The notes under the pieces are model-generated. The model saw nothing but the letters and a program-made list of their open reading frames with translations, ran no database searches and was not told the DNA's origin. The position numbers and the translations under genes are program-made. From assembly GCA_944474755.1 (NCBI GenBank), contig OX104122.1, forward strand, positions 2,350,751 through 2,414,750: 64,000 bases of DNA, read 5' to 3'. Below, in pieces: positions 23,581 through 35,656 of the stretch (within the stretch, counting starts at the first letter, position 1; every line of letters begins with the position of its first letter). Origin of the DNA: Limnoperna fortunei. Lineage: Eukaryota; Mollusca; Bivalvia; Mytilida; Modiolidae.

Positions 23581-26046
23581 TTGAATGATACATATCATTT
23601 GGTAGTTACTAATCTAAATATATCAATGTCCAACATTAATTTCTCCTCTAAAGCTGATAAGATAAATCACAAGGACTTCACAAATTTAGTGCTTTATTAA
23701 CTTCACTTGATTAAACGAGGTTAATAAATCAATAAAATATGTGTGGATGGAAAATCATATTAAAATACTTGAATAGGTCTGGTTTCAAATTAAATATATG
23801 AATATTTTCAAACATATGAATATGGTGGGTGTTTAATATCTGTCCGCAGAACTGTACCAAAAAGTACCCTTATTTACCCCCTCCCACGTGACTGATTTAA
23901 CTTTCCAAAACACAGTCATAGTTTTTGCAAAATTGCTTGATATGTCCATGTCACCCATTATCTAGAATAGAAACAGGATTCAAACTACAAATAGAAAAAT
24001 ATCAAAATTACACCCTCCCCCCAAAAGAAAACCTCCCAAAATTGTTGCAAAATACCTCAACAGACATGTTTACACTGAAATTTACATATGGAACTAAATG
24101 GTCTCCAAACTATTGCAAAAAAATCGTTATATTGAAAATTCCATCCGGTTCGAAATGGCTGTGGTACTTGACTCTGCCACTGGAAGGTACATATAGTCTC
24201 TAAAATTAATTCCCATTTATTACGATAATTTATCAAAACTCGATAGTTAAATTTTCACCTTTTAAAGTTCAAGATATACCGTAGACGTCAAAACCAGTTT
24301 AAATTTTATATTGTTATTTCTGGTTACTGTTTGGTACTGTGTTATTTTGATTTACAGTACCTTGCAGTGGACAATGGAGATTCGATGAAAACATCAATTA
24401 TTTACCAAATATCCGTTTATAAATAAAATCATTTCATTTTGGGTAAAATTTTTGGTTGACATAGGATCGAAACGTAAATGCATGTGTGGTGAGGGTGAGG
24501 TTCTGTATTGTAGATTGCTAGGAAGACCTGTAATATTTTATGTTCTGTTAAAAGGTGGTGTTATTTTAGATTGCGGTTTTTCTATTTTGTATTGATCTTT
24601 TTTTTTATCAGAATGTCATCTATGGGAGTTTGCGTTGTTTACATTAGTGTCGAGAACTACATTTTATGACGTAGTCATTGAAAAAAGTAGTTCGGACATC
24701 ACGTAAAATAAAATAATTAAAACTTGTTTGGAAAATCAGTTTCGTGTTCGCACATATTTTTAAGATGCAAACAAATTACATTTATAACCCTCACCAAACA
24801 AACATACATTTACATAAGGGAGGTATTAATTATTCCTGTTTCCAAGTACAAACCCGATGTCACACATGCAATATGTTCTAATTAATCGCCAATATATTTT
24901 ACAGTCTTTAAGGTTATTGACACCAATATCGCTAGTTGAACCCATATAAGAATAAATTTGAATTGAAGTTATTCCTATTTGACAAAAACGACCCGGATAC
25001 GTAAATACGGGCCGACCTTAAATTATAGATACCCGGTTACAAAATGTTAATTGTACGTATCTGGCCGGATACGTAAATTGGCGATAACTATAATTATACG
25101 ACAGCGTTCGGAGTACAGAGAGAAAACCCTCGACCAACGGCATGAAACTGGCAATCTTGTCAATAAAGATTGCAATGTTGACAGAAACGTGATTAATAGT
25201 AGACGACTACCTAAACCACTCGGCGATCGACCCCCCTTTATCGGTTTTTAATTATTGTATATTTATGTATGTATTGCTTAAGCCTTTACAAGTGTGTAAA
25301 GTTGTGTCTTGTCTTTTTTTGACATCTGTCATATGTTATTAAACTTTGTTGGTCACAGATACATAGAGGTATACTGGGTCAACAGTTCCTTCTAGATAAA
25401 TAGACTTGTAACATTTCCTGGATCAACTTAAAATCCGGTTACACTGCGTTAAAATTGCAATAAACTGAGGAAATACCGGGGTGGTGGAGGGTTCAAAGGA
25501 ATGAACAAAAGCTGAACAAATTTGACGAGAAGAACGTTAGAGAGACCCTTATTTAGTGTTGATAAGAGTAGGCCCATTGCTCATCGCTACCAAACTCTAA
25601 AAAATTGAGTGGGTGTCAAGTATTTTAGTTCGTTTGTTCACCACATTTCCACAGCTGACTTATTGTGTTAACTCGCTGGACGTTCAATAATCATACAATC
25701 AATCAGTCTTTCAATATTAATGGACGACGGGAAACAGCTATATATTTTCAAAGTACCGTTCACATCCGTTAGAGAAAAGCAGTGTTTGCATATTCGAGAG
25801 ACAAAACAAATTCTGAAAAAAGGTTTGCTTGTCGCCATTCTACCTTTGCTTGATTCCATTGGTGGAAAAACATACTTCTTCAATCTTTTTTTTTAATAAA
25901 AACAAGACAAGTTGCTATTTGGCGCAATAGTTTGATTCAGTGTCAATTGAAATTAAAATTGTAAATTAAGATTTACGGTTTAAGTCGTTCATGTGCATTT
26001 ATATTTATTTTAGCGCCTCATCAATCTCAGTTACAAAGCTCAAACA

Positions 26047-27151
26047 CTATGGATCGGCATAACGACCAATAAAAAGAGGTATTCCAGTATCTTTATCAAT
26101 AATAAAAAACATGAACGGGTGGTCTGCAATAAATTCAAATGGCGGTGGTGATGACGAGCGTGGTAGATGCTGTAGCTTCACTACCTTCCTCGTTGACAAC
26201 CAAACATGTTTTGTGACGTGCATCACTGACATATATGCTCTTGTCGTTAAACTTTTTTGGTACCATTTTACTGAATTAGAGACTGAAGCGTAAAATATTT
26301 CAGTCATTCCGAGTGACATTAATATCGGTTTTAAATCATATCCAGCTTCGATTCTGAATTTAGGAATTCGTATAAAATTTTCCTGTTTCCGCAATTTTGA
26401 AATAAATCTCTGAAATTTGCTGCGAGTTAATTGGTCTTCTAGTTGCGATAAACCAGTTCCTGTATTTGGTAATACGAATATAATGGATAGCTTTTCTCCA
26501 ACATATGGAAGTTCTAAAACTTTACAGTCAAGCTCAAAATTTTCTCCAGACTATGCTTCAAACCTGCCATACATCATATCCACTTCTCGCTGAATGCCTG
26601 AACTTACAAAAAAAATTATCTTCTTTGTTTCCTTTTGATTAAATTTAGTTTTCCATGTTCCTTTAAAGTAAACAGCATTCCTAATGGAAGCATATCCGTA
26701 ATTTTATTATTAGTTTTTGTTGCTATCCAGCTGTTATTCTGTTTCTTGACTCTTCCGGTTTAGTTGTAAAATCTAATAGTTCTAATTCACTGCCATAATA
26801 CATCAAGGCTTAAGCCTTATAAGAATTAAGAACAGAGAATATCTGGCTACCAAACAATCTATTGGCAACAGACAATGTCAATCCATTTTGTGTTCTGTGT
26901 TCCGGTTGTCTGTTTATTTCATAGTAACCAAGGTTTACGTTAGTTAACAGTTCTGTGTTAAATATGCATGTCATCATTTGTTGTTTAGTTGTACCATCCG
27001 TTCCTAACATAAGAAATAGAAGAGCCGAGCAGATGCTGTATGGTGCTAAAAACGCATTCCCGTTTGTTTGTAATCCACTATACAAATTAAATAAAAAATT
27101 CGCAATTCCTTGGTCAAATTCAAGGTTTTGTGCTGCTGGATTTGTAGCCAT
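26047..27151 (-). pseudogene. Serpin pseudogene, copy B
   Basis: The counterpart of the copy A serpin, with ATG at 27149-27151 and the same lesions at equivalent positions, including the TAG at 26551-26553 and the displaced hinge frame. Shared lesions mean the gene was already dead before the duplication. I saw no copy-specific repair or further disabling change. Confidence 0.88.
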
Positions 27152-28897
27152 AGCTATGTGTAATCCTGTATAATTGAAGTTAAACTTAACATTCGTTAAC
27201 AACACAACAATGTCATCTGAATGTGTTATGTAAATATATATTTGTATATGTTCTGTTCTGAGAAATGTATACGCGTTGTTATTGCCTTGAACCCTTTAAA
27301 AGTTACATATTTTTTTTAACCACACGTCCGTTAATAAACCAACGTCGTTCTTCGTATTTACCTTTACCTTATCATAATATCTATCACTCTCCTTCAAAGA
27401 GAACATAACTGATTCCCAGGTAAAACCTCATCCCCCCCCCGACTACATTTGTAAACAAAGAATGATGTTAGTAAAATAATAAATTATATATTATTTATTT
27501 GTATATTGTATATTTATACATATTTGATCCAGTTTTATGTTAAAATTTACTGCGTTTATATGCGAAGCTTATACGCAACCGCAATGAGAGATATCTCTCA
27601 TGATGTCAACCAATGTGTGGCAGAGGTAAGTGCGTGGAGATTTTACTACTTTGTATTGAGATACATGGAGCGAGTTCTTTAAGATTAGTACTCTCCTTGT
27701 GAAAGAACTGTTAACTGTTCCAAATATCTTTGATGTTAACTGTCTACTTTAGGTGCGATTTCAATTTTTTTTTTAATTCATGAAAGATGTACACTGAATA
27801 ATTTGTCACTATAAATTGTATTCAACTTGCTATATTGTTATTACTTCATATAAGTTAAATAGCAGTGGTATTACAGGTAAGTGTGCAGAAGTCAACAATT
27901 TTCTAATACGAAGGCTGTTCCTAATATGAATTATTCCTGGACGTGATGATACGTAACTATCTGATTTGGCAGGCACTTCGTTCTCGTTTGGAGGACGCAA
28001 TCTTTGTTTAGATTCTGGTTACTCACTTAGTTTGTGGTTTATTCTGTGTCGTGTGTCGTTGTCTCAATTCGTATTTATTTGCTGTCCAGTGGTTTTGTTC
28101 ATGTTCTAGGTTTGGTTACTTTTTTCTGTTATAATATATAATTTTTTATTATTTAATGCAATACAGAATTTTTATAGATATTATACAATTACTGCACAAG
28201 AACGAGATCAATACGAGGTTTTATGGAGCAGGGTAGAATAAGTAGAATAATATTGAACAAGGCAAAGCCCTGCTTCATACAAAACCTCATTTTGATGTAC
28301 AAGTGTAGTAATTCTTTTATTGCATAATATTAAGTCACAAAATTGTAAAGACATAAACTTTGTGTACTTTACATTGTGTTTCTTTGTAATTTGAATAATC
28401 ACTTTATCAAATCAATAATTTTAAAATAACAAGAAGAACTAATTTAAATACTACACTTTAAACATAATGCGCAGTTTGTAAATTATGGTTTTGTTACTGA
28501 TATACTTATCTCATGACTGGAAAATATCAGTAATATAAGACCGTACACAAACAAAATTAACATAGCACGACTTAAAACGACAAGTACACATATATACAAA
28601 CATAAGTAATATCAAATCTTTTTCTTAACTTCACAAGATGAATAAAGTGCGTTTAGTACATGACTTGGTCATTAACTGACTCCCAATCATACTTATTATA
28701 TATAATATTTTATAAGGGCTACATGATGCCTAACCTAACAGGAAGGCGAACAAGTTTACAGACAAAACAAAGGTTTACGTATTATGATAAATTTAGATAA
28801 ACTTTTATTAAAGTGCAGATTGTTATCATCAGATAATTAGCATTTAGTCAATGCTGCAAATTCCGCTATTGATTCAATTTTAAGCGGTACACACCCA

Positions 28898-30462
28898 GAA
28901 ATGCGACCCACTAGGAGGATTAAACTTCCAATCGACATTTTTCTGTAGCATCGAACTTTCGATCTGATGTTAGTTCCAATTTGCTTTTTCCAGTTCCCGT
29001 TCAGCTCCGATGCTATTTGTTCCGTTGTCAGATCGTATTAGAATGACTTATCCACGGAGAGCTATAAACATTCGTAAAACATTGATATATGAATCAGTGG
29101 TGATGTAGCGAATTCCAAAAAAATAGCTCGACATGCAAAACATGTAAATATAACACCATTTAGTCGGCATCTGCGCTGCTTAACCTCAAAAGGTCCAAAG
29201 TAATCTACACCGACTCTAGTAAACGGCAGTTCGTCTGGTAATAAGCGATATTCAGGTAATTATGCTATCTTTTGTTTTCCAACATTTGCTTTCTGTTGAC
29301 GACAAATAACGCACTTTGTGATAATCTTGCTTCTCCCAGACGACGCATTCACTATCCAGTGTTTTTGTCTCACCATCGACAACGTATGATTTCGTCCGAT
29401 GTGTTTTAACAAGATATTAAAATGACGTAGAATCAAGTTCTAACCCCAATTGTTCTTCGGAAGAACAACTGGATGTTTGCATTCGTCCGGTAAACTTTAA
29501 GCCTGCAAAAGTTCTCAAATAATCCACTATCGAGATGTGCATCTTGAGTTCTTATACAACTGTCCTTGCTGATTCTCTTCTTTCCTGATGCTATGGCATC
29601 TATTTACCTGGTAAAGGCTTGATGTTGCAAATTATTATAATAGTTTTTTTTCCGAGACTTCCAAATCTTTCAAAGTCAATGCCTTTCTGTTGATATATCC
29701 TGTTAAATATTCTTTCGCTTCAACATTTTTTCCGATTTTCATGATCCATGCCAAGGATCGCTTTAACTTATAACATGAAGATTAATGCTCGAACAGTTGG
29801 AACATAGCATTCAGGTTAATGTGGCTTCCACTTGTCACATCGGTAACAACCTATATGCGTTTCATTTCAAAATCATGTATATCAATGTTTTCAAGATCTT
29901 CTGATGGCAACTAAGGCCACTCGTCTTGATGTCGATGAAAAAATTTTGGAGCTTCGATCCAGCGTTTCCTGAATAAATCATTAGCGGAAGCGCCCCTAGA
30001 AGCAATGTCTGGATTTGACTTAGTGTTGAGATATCTGCATTCTGCAACATTTGATCCCTCATGGATAACTGAGTCCGTTTGCAACCAAAGTTTGAAATCT
30101 TGCGGTCGAGTTGTTTACGTTTCGAAGAACAGACATACTATCAGTCCAGAAACAAGAATTTTTCACTGGAATTTCATGTTCACTTAGCTGTAAGTTCCAA
30201 CCTCGGAATAGTAACTTGTTCCAAAGGCGTAACTCTAGCATTTCTCATGACAAACGAACAATGAATTTCATAATCAACATTTTCAAGTCTTAGGTAAGTA
30301 ACCAATCCATAATCAGTTTCACTTGCGTCGGCAAAATGATTCAGCGGAGCAGATAAAACGGTTCCAAATCAAGGTTTGAAGCACACTGAAATCTGATAGT
30401 TTATACAAATCATTATACCAAAGCTCCCAGTTTTCTAGAACGGGTTGTGGAACTGGATCGTC
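28898..30462 (-). pseudogene. BEL/Pao RNase H and integrase, copy B (continuous with RT)
   Basis: The same domains and motifs as in copy A, here joined on its 5' side to the RT at 30.46-32.46 kb. At the joint the Trp codon expected after KLKLG is a TAG in this copy. The integrase ends near WKFNPPSG, and the sequence then changes to the dispersed repeat at 28.64-28.89 kb, so the element lost its true 3' end before the duplication. Confidence 0.85.
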
Positions 30463-32458
30463 CTATCCCAATTTCAACTTACAAAGATGCTGAAGAATTA
30501 TTTTTGGGCGCAACATAAACGGAGCTAAAAATTCCACGGGATCGTAGACGCTACTGAACATAGACAAAATTCCTCTCCTGGTTTTGGGTTTATCTTGTAA
30601 TGTTATTTTTAACCAAAAAATGTCGGTTTTAACGCACCATTGAAACGCCCAACGCTCTATCAATCGGTAAAATGTCTTGGTCCAAATCGATATCCTTCAC
30701 TTCTTGGGGCTCTATCTGAGCATTTCCAACATTTTCGACCGATTTAAAACAATCGTCTACATAGAAGTTTCTGAACACCGTGTCGATAACTTCATCATTG
30801 AATTGACCTCTACAACGTTCTAAGCGCAAAGATAACACACCTCGGTGATGATCACCGAAAAGGTGAACGGTCATCTGGTACTCAGTAGGTTTATTTCTTA
30901 TGTCTCCATCTTTCCACCAAAGAAATCGTAAGTAACTAGCATCCTCATACGGAACTCCTTCTTGGTGAAACAGAGGCCTAATTTTACTCCCGTTATAATC
31001 CGAAGTTGTGATTTGTCGGATTGACGGCAGAATTCAGTCCTATTGCTCGTAATGTTGGAAATAAAAATTCTAACTTCGGTCTATTTATACAAAACTTAGA
31101 CATAATATTCATCTTCTTTACGTTATTAAAAGTTTAGACATTGCGAAACTAACGGGAAACGATCTTTATTGAAGAAATTTCTTTTTTTGTCTTTGAAGAT
31201 GCACGTGGAAAATGCTATGTTGATCATTTTTCCGTATATGGATAATGTGACCTAATTTAATTATAAACGTGCTAATTTGCATACTATAACAACCATTCCG
31301 TAGTAAGAATCCAGTAATTTATATATGTATTACCCAAGATGCAATACGTCATTCAGTTTCTGTGTTTCTTTTTTTTTTTCCTTTTAGTCAACCTAATTAA
31401 AAAGAGACACGAATGTCAATTAAGACACAACGCACAGCGGGTTATTAAAAACGACAATACTATCCTCACGTACCAATAATGATCGATTTAAAACAGGAAA
31501 CCGATAAAAAAGTTGCGACAATGTCGGCAGATATCGAGATCGACCAAGTCTGATTGTATATGCAACTTCATTTGGACATCAAAGTGCCGGGTGTGATTTA
31601 CTCCCGCTCTTCTACATTACGAGTAATGGGACTAAATTCGTACCCTCGGCAAAACAAAAAAAAAAACAAAAAAAGCGATGGTACGATTATTCGTTCTAGG
31701 TGAAACATGCTATCAATGTCCCCCTTTATCGCAATTTCGTCCTGCTCAAATATGATCAGTGTACCAACTAATGTGTTTTTAAAGTTTGGACCTTGTAGTA
31801 AATGTTCATTTAAAGACGTACCTTGAAACCTGGCTGCGCAAACAAACCTGATCTTTTTCTTCATCGGATGATACACACCATGATGAGGTAAATACCATAC
31901 ATGGCCATCGTTTTTTTACAAATACTCCAGAGACACTTTTGAAGCATATCCATCGTCGAATACCTTATTCATGAAAGACACATAATCTTCCTGAAAGTGT
32001 TTGTCTGGTTCGAAGCGTTTAGCTAGCAATGGAAACCATTGTTCCGCTTGTTTTATGTTATTAGGCATGAGATTTTCTCTCACGTTAAACGGTAGTGTCC
32101 TTTCACAAGAATTATTGACCTGGAAACTATATCTAAAAACGACGATCTTATCTCGACAGCGACATAGCATTGTCGATGGTCCTTTCATTGAAATCGTAAT
32201 TAAACTGATTCATTATTTGGTCATCCAGAAATACGACTGACGCATCAATACGATTAGAAGTAGCGAACTCTCATGACTTATTGTTCTGTCCAGACACTTC
32301 CAACAGACCGTTTATCACCTAACCTAGTTAAGTTTCGACCGCAAACGGTCCACCATTAACACACGGTACTACTTTCCATGGCTCCAAGAGTCCTAAATAA
32401 TCGCTATTGATCCTTTGTAACGGAATATCACGCAAATGTGGCCATCTTTCAATGTCAC
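30463..32458 (-). pseudogene. BEL/Pao reverse transcriptase, split by an insertion
   Basis: Read leftward: a pre-RT region (DIERWPHLRDIPL, then GGPFAVET), a lead-in (TLPFNVRENLMPNN, EQWFPLLAKRF, GYASKV), an RT first half (YHPMKKKIRFVC, SLNEHLLQGPNF, GDIDSMFH), a 726-bp insertion, then an RT second half (SYLRFLWWKDGD, MTVHLFGDH, the catalytic NFYVDDCFKSV, and RGILSMFSSVYDPVEFLAPF). These blocks are typical of Pao-family polymerase. Besides the insertion there are frameshifts and stops, for example after FAVET. It works with the neighbouring protease, RNase H and integrase as one polyprotein in intact relatives. Confidence 0.9.
30973..31698. mobile_element. 726-bp non-autonomous insertion in the Pao RT with 9-bp TSD
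   Basis: Flanked by GGTGAAACA at 30964-30972 and 31699-31707. RT coding breaks at the conserved DIDSMFH side and resumes before LRFLWW on the other side, so the borders are firm. About 50 bp inside each border lies an imperfect inverted motif of about 30 bp: left GAATTCAGTCCTATTGCTCG, right (reversed) GAATTTAGTCCCATTACTCG. The outermost bases are not clearly inverted. There is no coding capacity. A related right end lies at 14.94-15.08 kb. The 9-bp TSD suggests a MULE-type or similar DNA element. Confidence 0.8.
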
Positions 32459-32806
32459 TTACTGAAACGATATCAGTATTACAAACTGGTAATTGTTCTT
32501 GCGACAAATCGGCGGGAGGGCAATAACGTTGCTACCGTTCAAGTCACTAATTTCCAAACCATTGATTATAAAACAGTCCTTAACATCGCTTTGTGACATT
32601 GTAAGTAAACTAAGTTTCGCCTTTTTTCCTTTGTCGTTTAATTCAAGCATGACAGTTTCTGAACAGAATGATACGGTAGTACGACTATCCAGGAAGGCAT
32701 ATGTCTCAATGAACTTATCACTTTTTGCACATTTAATTCTTACTGGTAAAATTGGTAATGTCTGTTGTACGTCTCCAGCGCGTATAAGAAGTAGAGATCG
32801 TAACAT
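32459..32806 (-). pseudogene. BEL/Pao aspartic protease region
   Basis: An open stretch of about 115 codons with TLPILPVRIKC, then YAFLDSRTTVSFCSETV, then LSLLTMSQSDVKD and ISDLNG. The layout matches the retropepsin-like domain of Pao elements, in which the catalytic motif is D-[ST]-G. Here it reads LDSRT, so the Gly is replaced. A zinc-knuckle-like stretch (HCSLCKKGHPSH) lies just upstream near 32.88 kb in another frame. Confidence 0.75.
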
Positions 32807-32809
32807 TCG

Positions 32810-34140
32810 TACACTGATCGTCCATGACAGGCTTCTCTATGCTTTGTTTACGTGGTTAGACATGAGATGGATGTCCTTTCTTACACAAGGAACAGTGATT
32901 GAAGCCTTATACGGGTTTGTTTGCTTTTTTCGCCTGTCCCGTCACGAATTCTACTAACTGGCTAAACATCACAGATTTTTCGCTCAGATTTGGTTTCATA
33001 CACAATGCTGCGCCATTTCTCTTGTAAATAAAAAGGCAGTTTCTCTTAACAAGATTTTCCATATTTTCTGTGTATTCCAAAACATTCATCAACATTTTGC
33101 ACAGCATATAAACATTCCGTCTGAAATATCGAAAAGTCGTCTAATGCTTTCGGGTTGTCTTGTTTAATAATTTACCAATCTAATGCCTTTCTATCAAAAG
33201 AATGTGATATATAATGTCCGGTTCGCCATACCTGTCTTGAAACTTATTTAGTGACGCTAGATATCCTATTTCTTAATCTAAGTAACAGAATCCCTTTATA
33301 GTTTTATGTGGCTCTCCGACTGTGAATTGTAACAGATACGTTACGTTGTGAGAAATTGTCTTAGAAATCCCTTGTATGTCATTGGATTACCGTCAAATTT
33401 CTGTATTTCGGCTTTCTGGTTGTTTAATTCACGGGCTATTAAAAGAATTTCTGTTTGAAGGTAGGTACGTTGCTGTTTCTATCCAAATTAACCTGTTTGT
33501 ATTCCTTTACCTCCTGGATTTATACGTGACGTTTCGATTTGCACACGCTTTTTCGGAGTAGCAGCATGTTTAGATTTTTGTATGTAAGAAGTATCACATA
33601 GTTTTTCACTTTTTTTTTTAAAGTTTTTATTATAATATGCCATCCTCCCTCATACTCCTTTCTAACTCTTCTATCACTCTTATTTGCGCATCACTAACTT
33701 TGAGTTCAGCTTTTATTTTCAATTCTTCTTCTTTTAGCTTAAGTTTCAACTTAGCTTCTTCTAGGCGTTTCTTTTCATCCAACGCTTCAGCTCTTGTTAA
33801 AGTTCACTTTTTCTTTCTTCTTCAACTAATTTTGCTTTAGGTATGTGACTTGATTGACTAGATCTTGAACTTCTATGAAACCTTGAGCTTAAACTCCATT
33901 GTGACATAGAACTTGTACTCCTCTGTGACCTTTTGTCATCTTGAGTTACATTTTGCGGTGGAATAGTCATTGCATTGACAGAAAACCACTGTTGTATTGT
34001 TTGGTTTGTAGATAAACATTTTTTTTCATGAAAACTAGCATTGTCTATCTGTTTATCGTTGAAGTCTTTAAAATGTTTCCGATATTTATCGTGCGTTTCT
34101 AGTAGTAACATTTATCTACTTTGAGTGTACTGTTTTGACT
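32810..34140 (-). pseudogene. BEL/Pao Gag region, frameshifted
   Basis: Near 34.11 kb an open stretch starts MLLLETHDKYRKHF and runs through Ser/Arg-rich SRFHRSSRSSQSSH. A frameshift near 33.8 kb leads into a Lys/Glu-rich coiled coil (DEKKRLEEAKLKLKLKEEEL, then VIEELERSM). Further on come IQKFDGNPMTYKGF and CLYAVQNVDECFG, as in the DUF1759 capsid-type region of Pao elements, in several frames. No matching LTR is recognised upstream of 34.14 kb. Confidence 0.75.
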
Positions 34141-34850
34141 GTATCAACGTTTGTTGTTTCTGACATTAACTCGCATAATTAGCATACATCAGTCTTTTTT
34201 CTGTTAGCTTTCTCTCCGTCTAACCTCAACTAAATCTTCAATATCGTGCATGTTCATATAACGAAAGTTCAATTTATAAATAATGTGATGACTAGTAATC
34301 GGGCGTGGAAATATGTAAAGTAAATGCGTATTCAAATGTCATCTTTATTATAACAACTAGAGAGAATCCAGAATATATATAATACGATGCCAAGGATGTA
34401 CACAATACGATTATACGAATTACGATTAAAAGATTCACTGATTAATCAAATAACATTTTCAAATAAGAAACACGAAAAATAAGGATAATAGCAAAACTAT
34501 TGAAACAAAACCAATGCAGAACCAAAACAAAATGTTTACCAAATTTCACTTAAAATTAATTTATCGCACGTACAACCTAGTGAAAAATTCAGTCTTGAAA
34601 AATTAATAAACTGAAACAAGCACAATAACCGTCAAAAACTTGCTAAAAATAGTAAAACTTCTGAAGGATATTTATACAAATATATTGAAATAATATAGTA
34701 AATATCTCACCAAATTAGAAGCATTTCCACTGACTCAACACAGAATAAACGAACAACGGAAGTGCCCAAAAGCGTGTTACTGTCACTGTGTGAAAAATGA
34801 GAATCTTAAAAATGATTTTCATGGGACAACGGTAATAGGCTTTACAGATA
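34141..34850. other. Non-coding AT-rich DNA upstream of the Pao Gag
   Basis: This is the expected place for a 5' LTR of the minus-strand element. I could not match it to a second copy, and it contains no gene. Confidence 0.45.
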
Positions 34851-35170
34851 TAACTCAGCTTTGGGTGTAATCAGACATCAGATAAAACCAGACAAATGTA
34901 TTAGCCGTTAAACAATACAGGATACAACTATTTAACTAAAAAACTTAATTTCAAATACAAAATGCTAAGAAGCTTAATTAATTTGACCAAAAACCCATCA
35001 AGAATATTTCAAATGTTACGTTTAAGACGCGTGTAAGCTTGATTCAGTATAAAATTATAATGCAATATCATAAGTCATTGTGCTTCTAAACAAACGTTGT
35101 TCGATTTTTCGACTAAGTGTCTTCTTTATGGCCCTACTGATCGCAAACCCAGAAGGAACAACTTTATGGC
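34851..35170. repeat. Dispersed repeat shared with 14.49-14.86 kb
   Basis: The partner of the copy at 14.49 kb, with CATCAGATAAAACCAGACAA, TTAAACAATACAGGATAC and GTCTTCTTTATGGCCCTACT in the same order. Confidence 0.55.
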
Positions 35171-35272
35171 AGATCACATCATTTGACGGAGCAACTTTAT
35201 GGCCTTATTAATCACACCCCAGAAGGAGCAACTGTGTGGCCTTTCTAATCACACGCACCGAAGGAGCAAATC
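35119..35272. repeat. Short minisatellite of about 45 bp
   Basis: Three to four irregular copies of GGAGCAACTTTATGGCC, then TAATCACA-CCC-AGAA, overlapping the end of the dispersed repeat. Confidence 0.75.
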
Positions 35273-35656
35273 TTAATCACCTTCAAACAGTACTTCCTTG
35301 TAAATCTGGTACATAATTATATATATATGAACTGTACAGAAAAATCTATTGTGAGTTGTCAAATTGATTTTTTATGAAAAGCACGATTGAGATAATGACT
35401 TTAAGGTTTATCTTTAATCCTTTGAGCATATATGAACTACACGTGTAACAATAATGATTATAATAATTATCATGATAATATTTATTTATTTATTTAAAGC
35501 ACACAGTAAACCATATTGGTTATAGCTTTACAAACAATGTTAAAAAACATAAACATGTACAGAAAAAAAACAAAAAACATAAAGACATGGGGATAACTAA
35601 ATTGTTCAATACAACTAAAATATTTATGACGGGACTCCTTCTCTCAGTTCTAATGA

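Larger units (their letters stand above)
23581..30465. repeat. Tandem segmental duplication, copy B (6885 bp)
   Basis: The second copy begins exactly where copy A ends. Differences include an 8-base gap at about 30382 (GAAGCACACTG against GAAGCAACGTGTCACACTG), a 3-base gap at about 30010, and scattered substitutions. Its right end runs on into the rest of the BEL/Pao element, so copy B keeps the ancestral context at that end. Confidence 0.95.

Noticed and set aside
34141..35300. 5' LTR of the BEL/Pao element
   Set aside because: The position is right, but I could not match it to any sequence beyond the integrase end, where the element is truncated.
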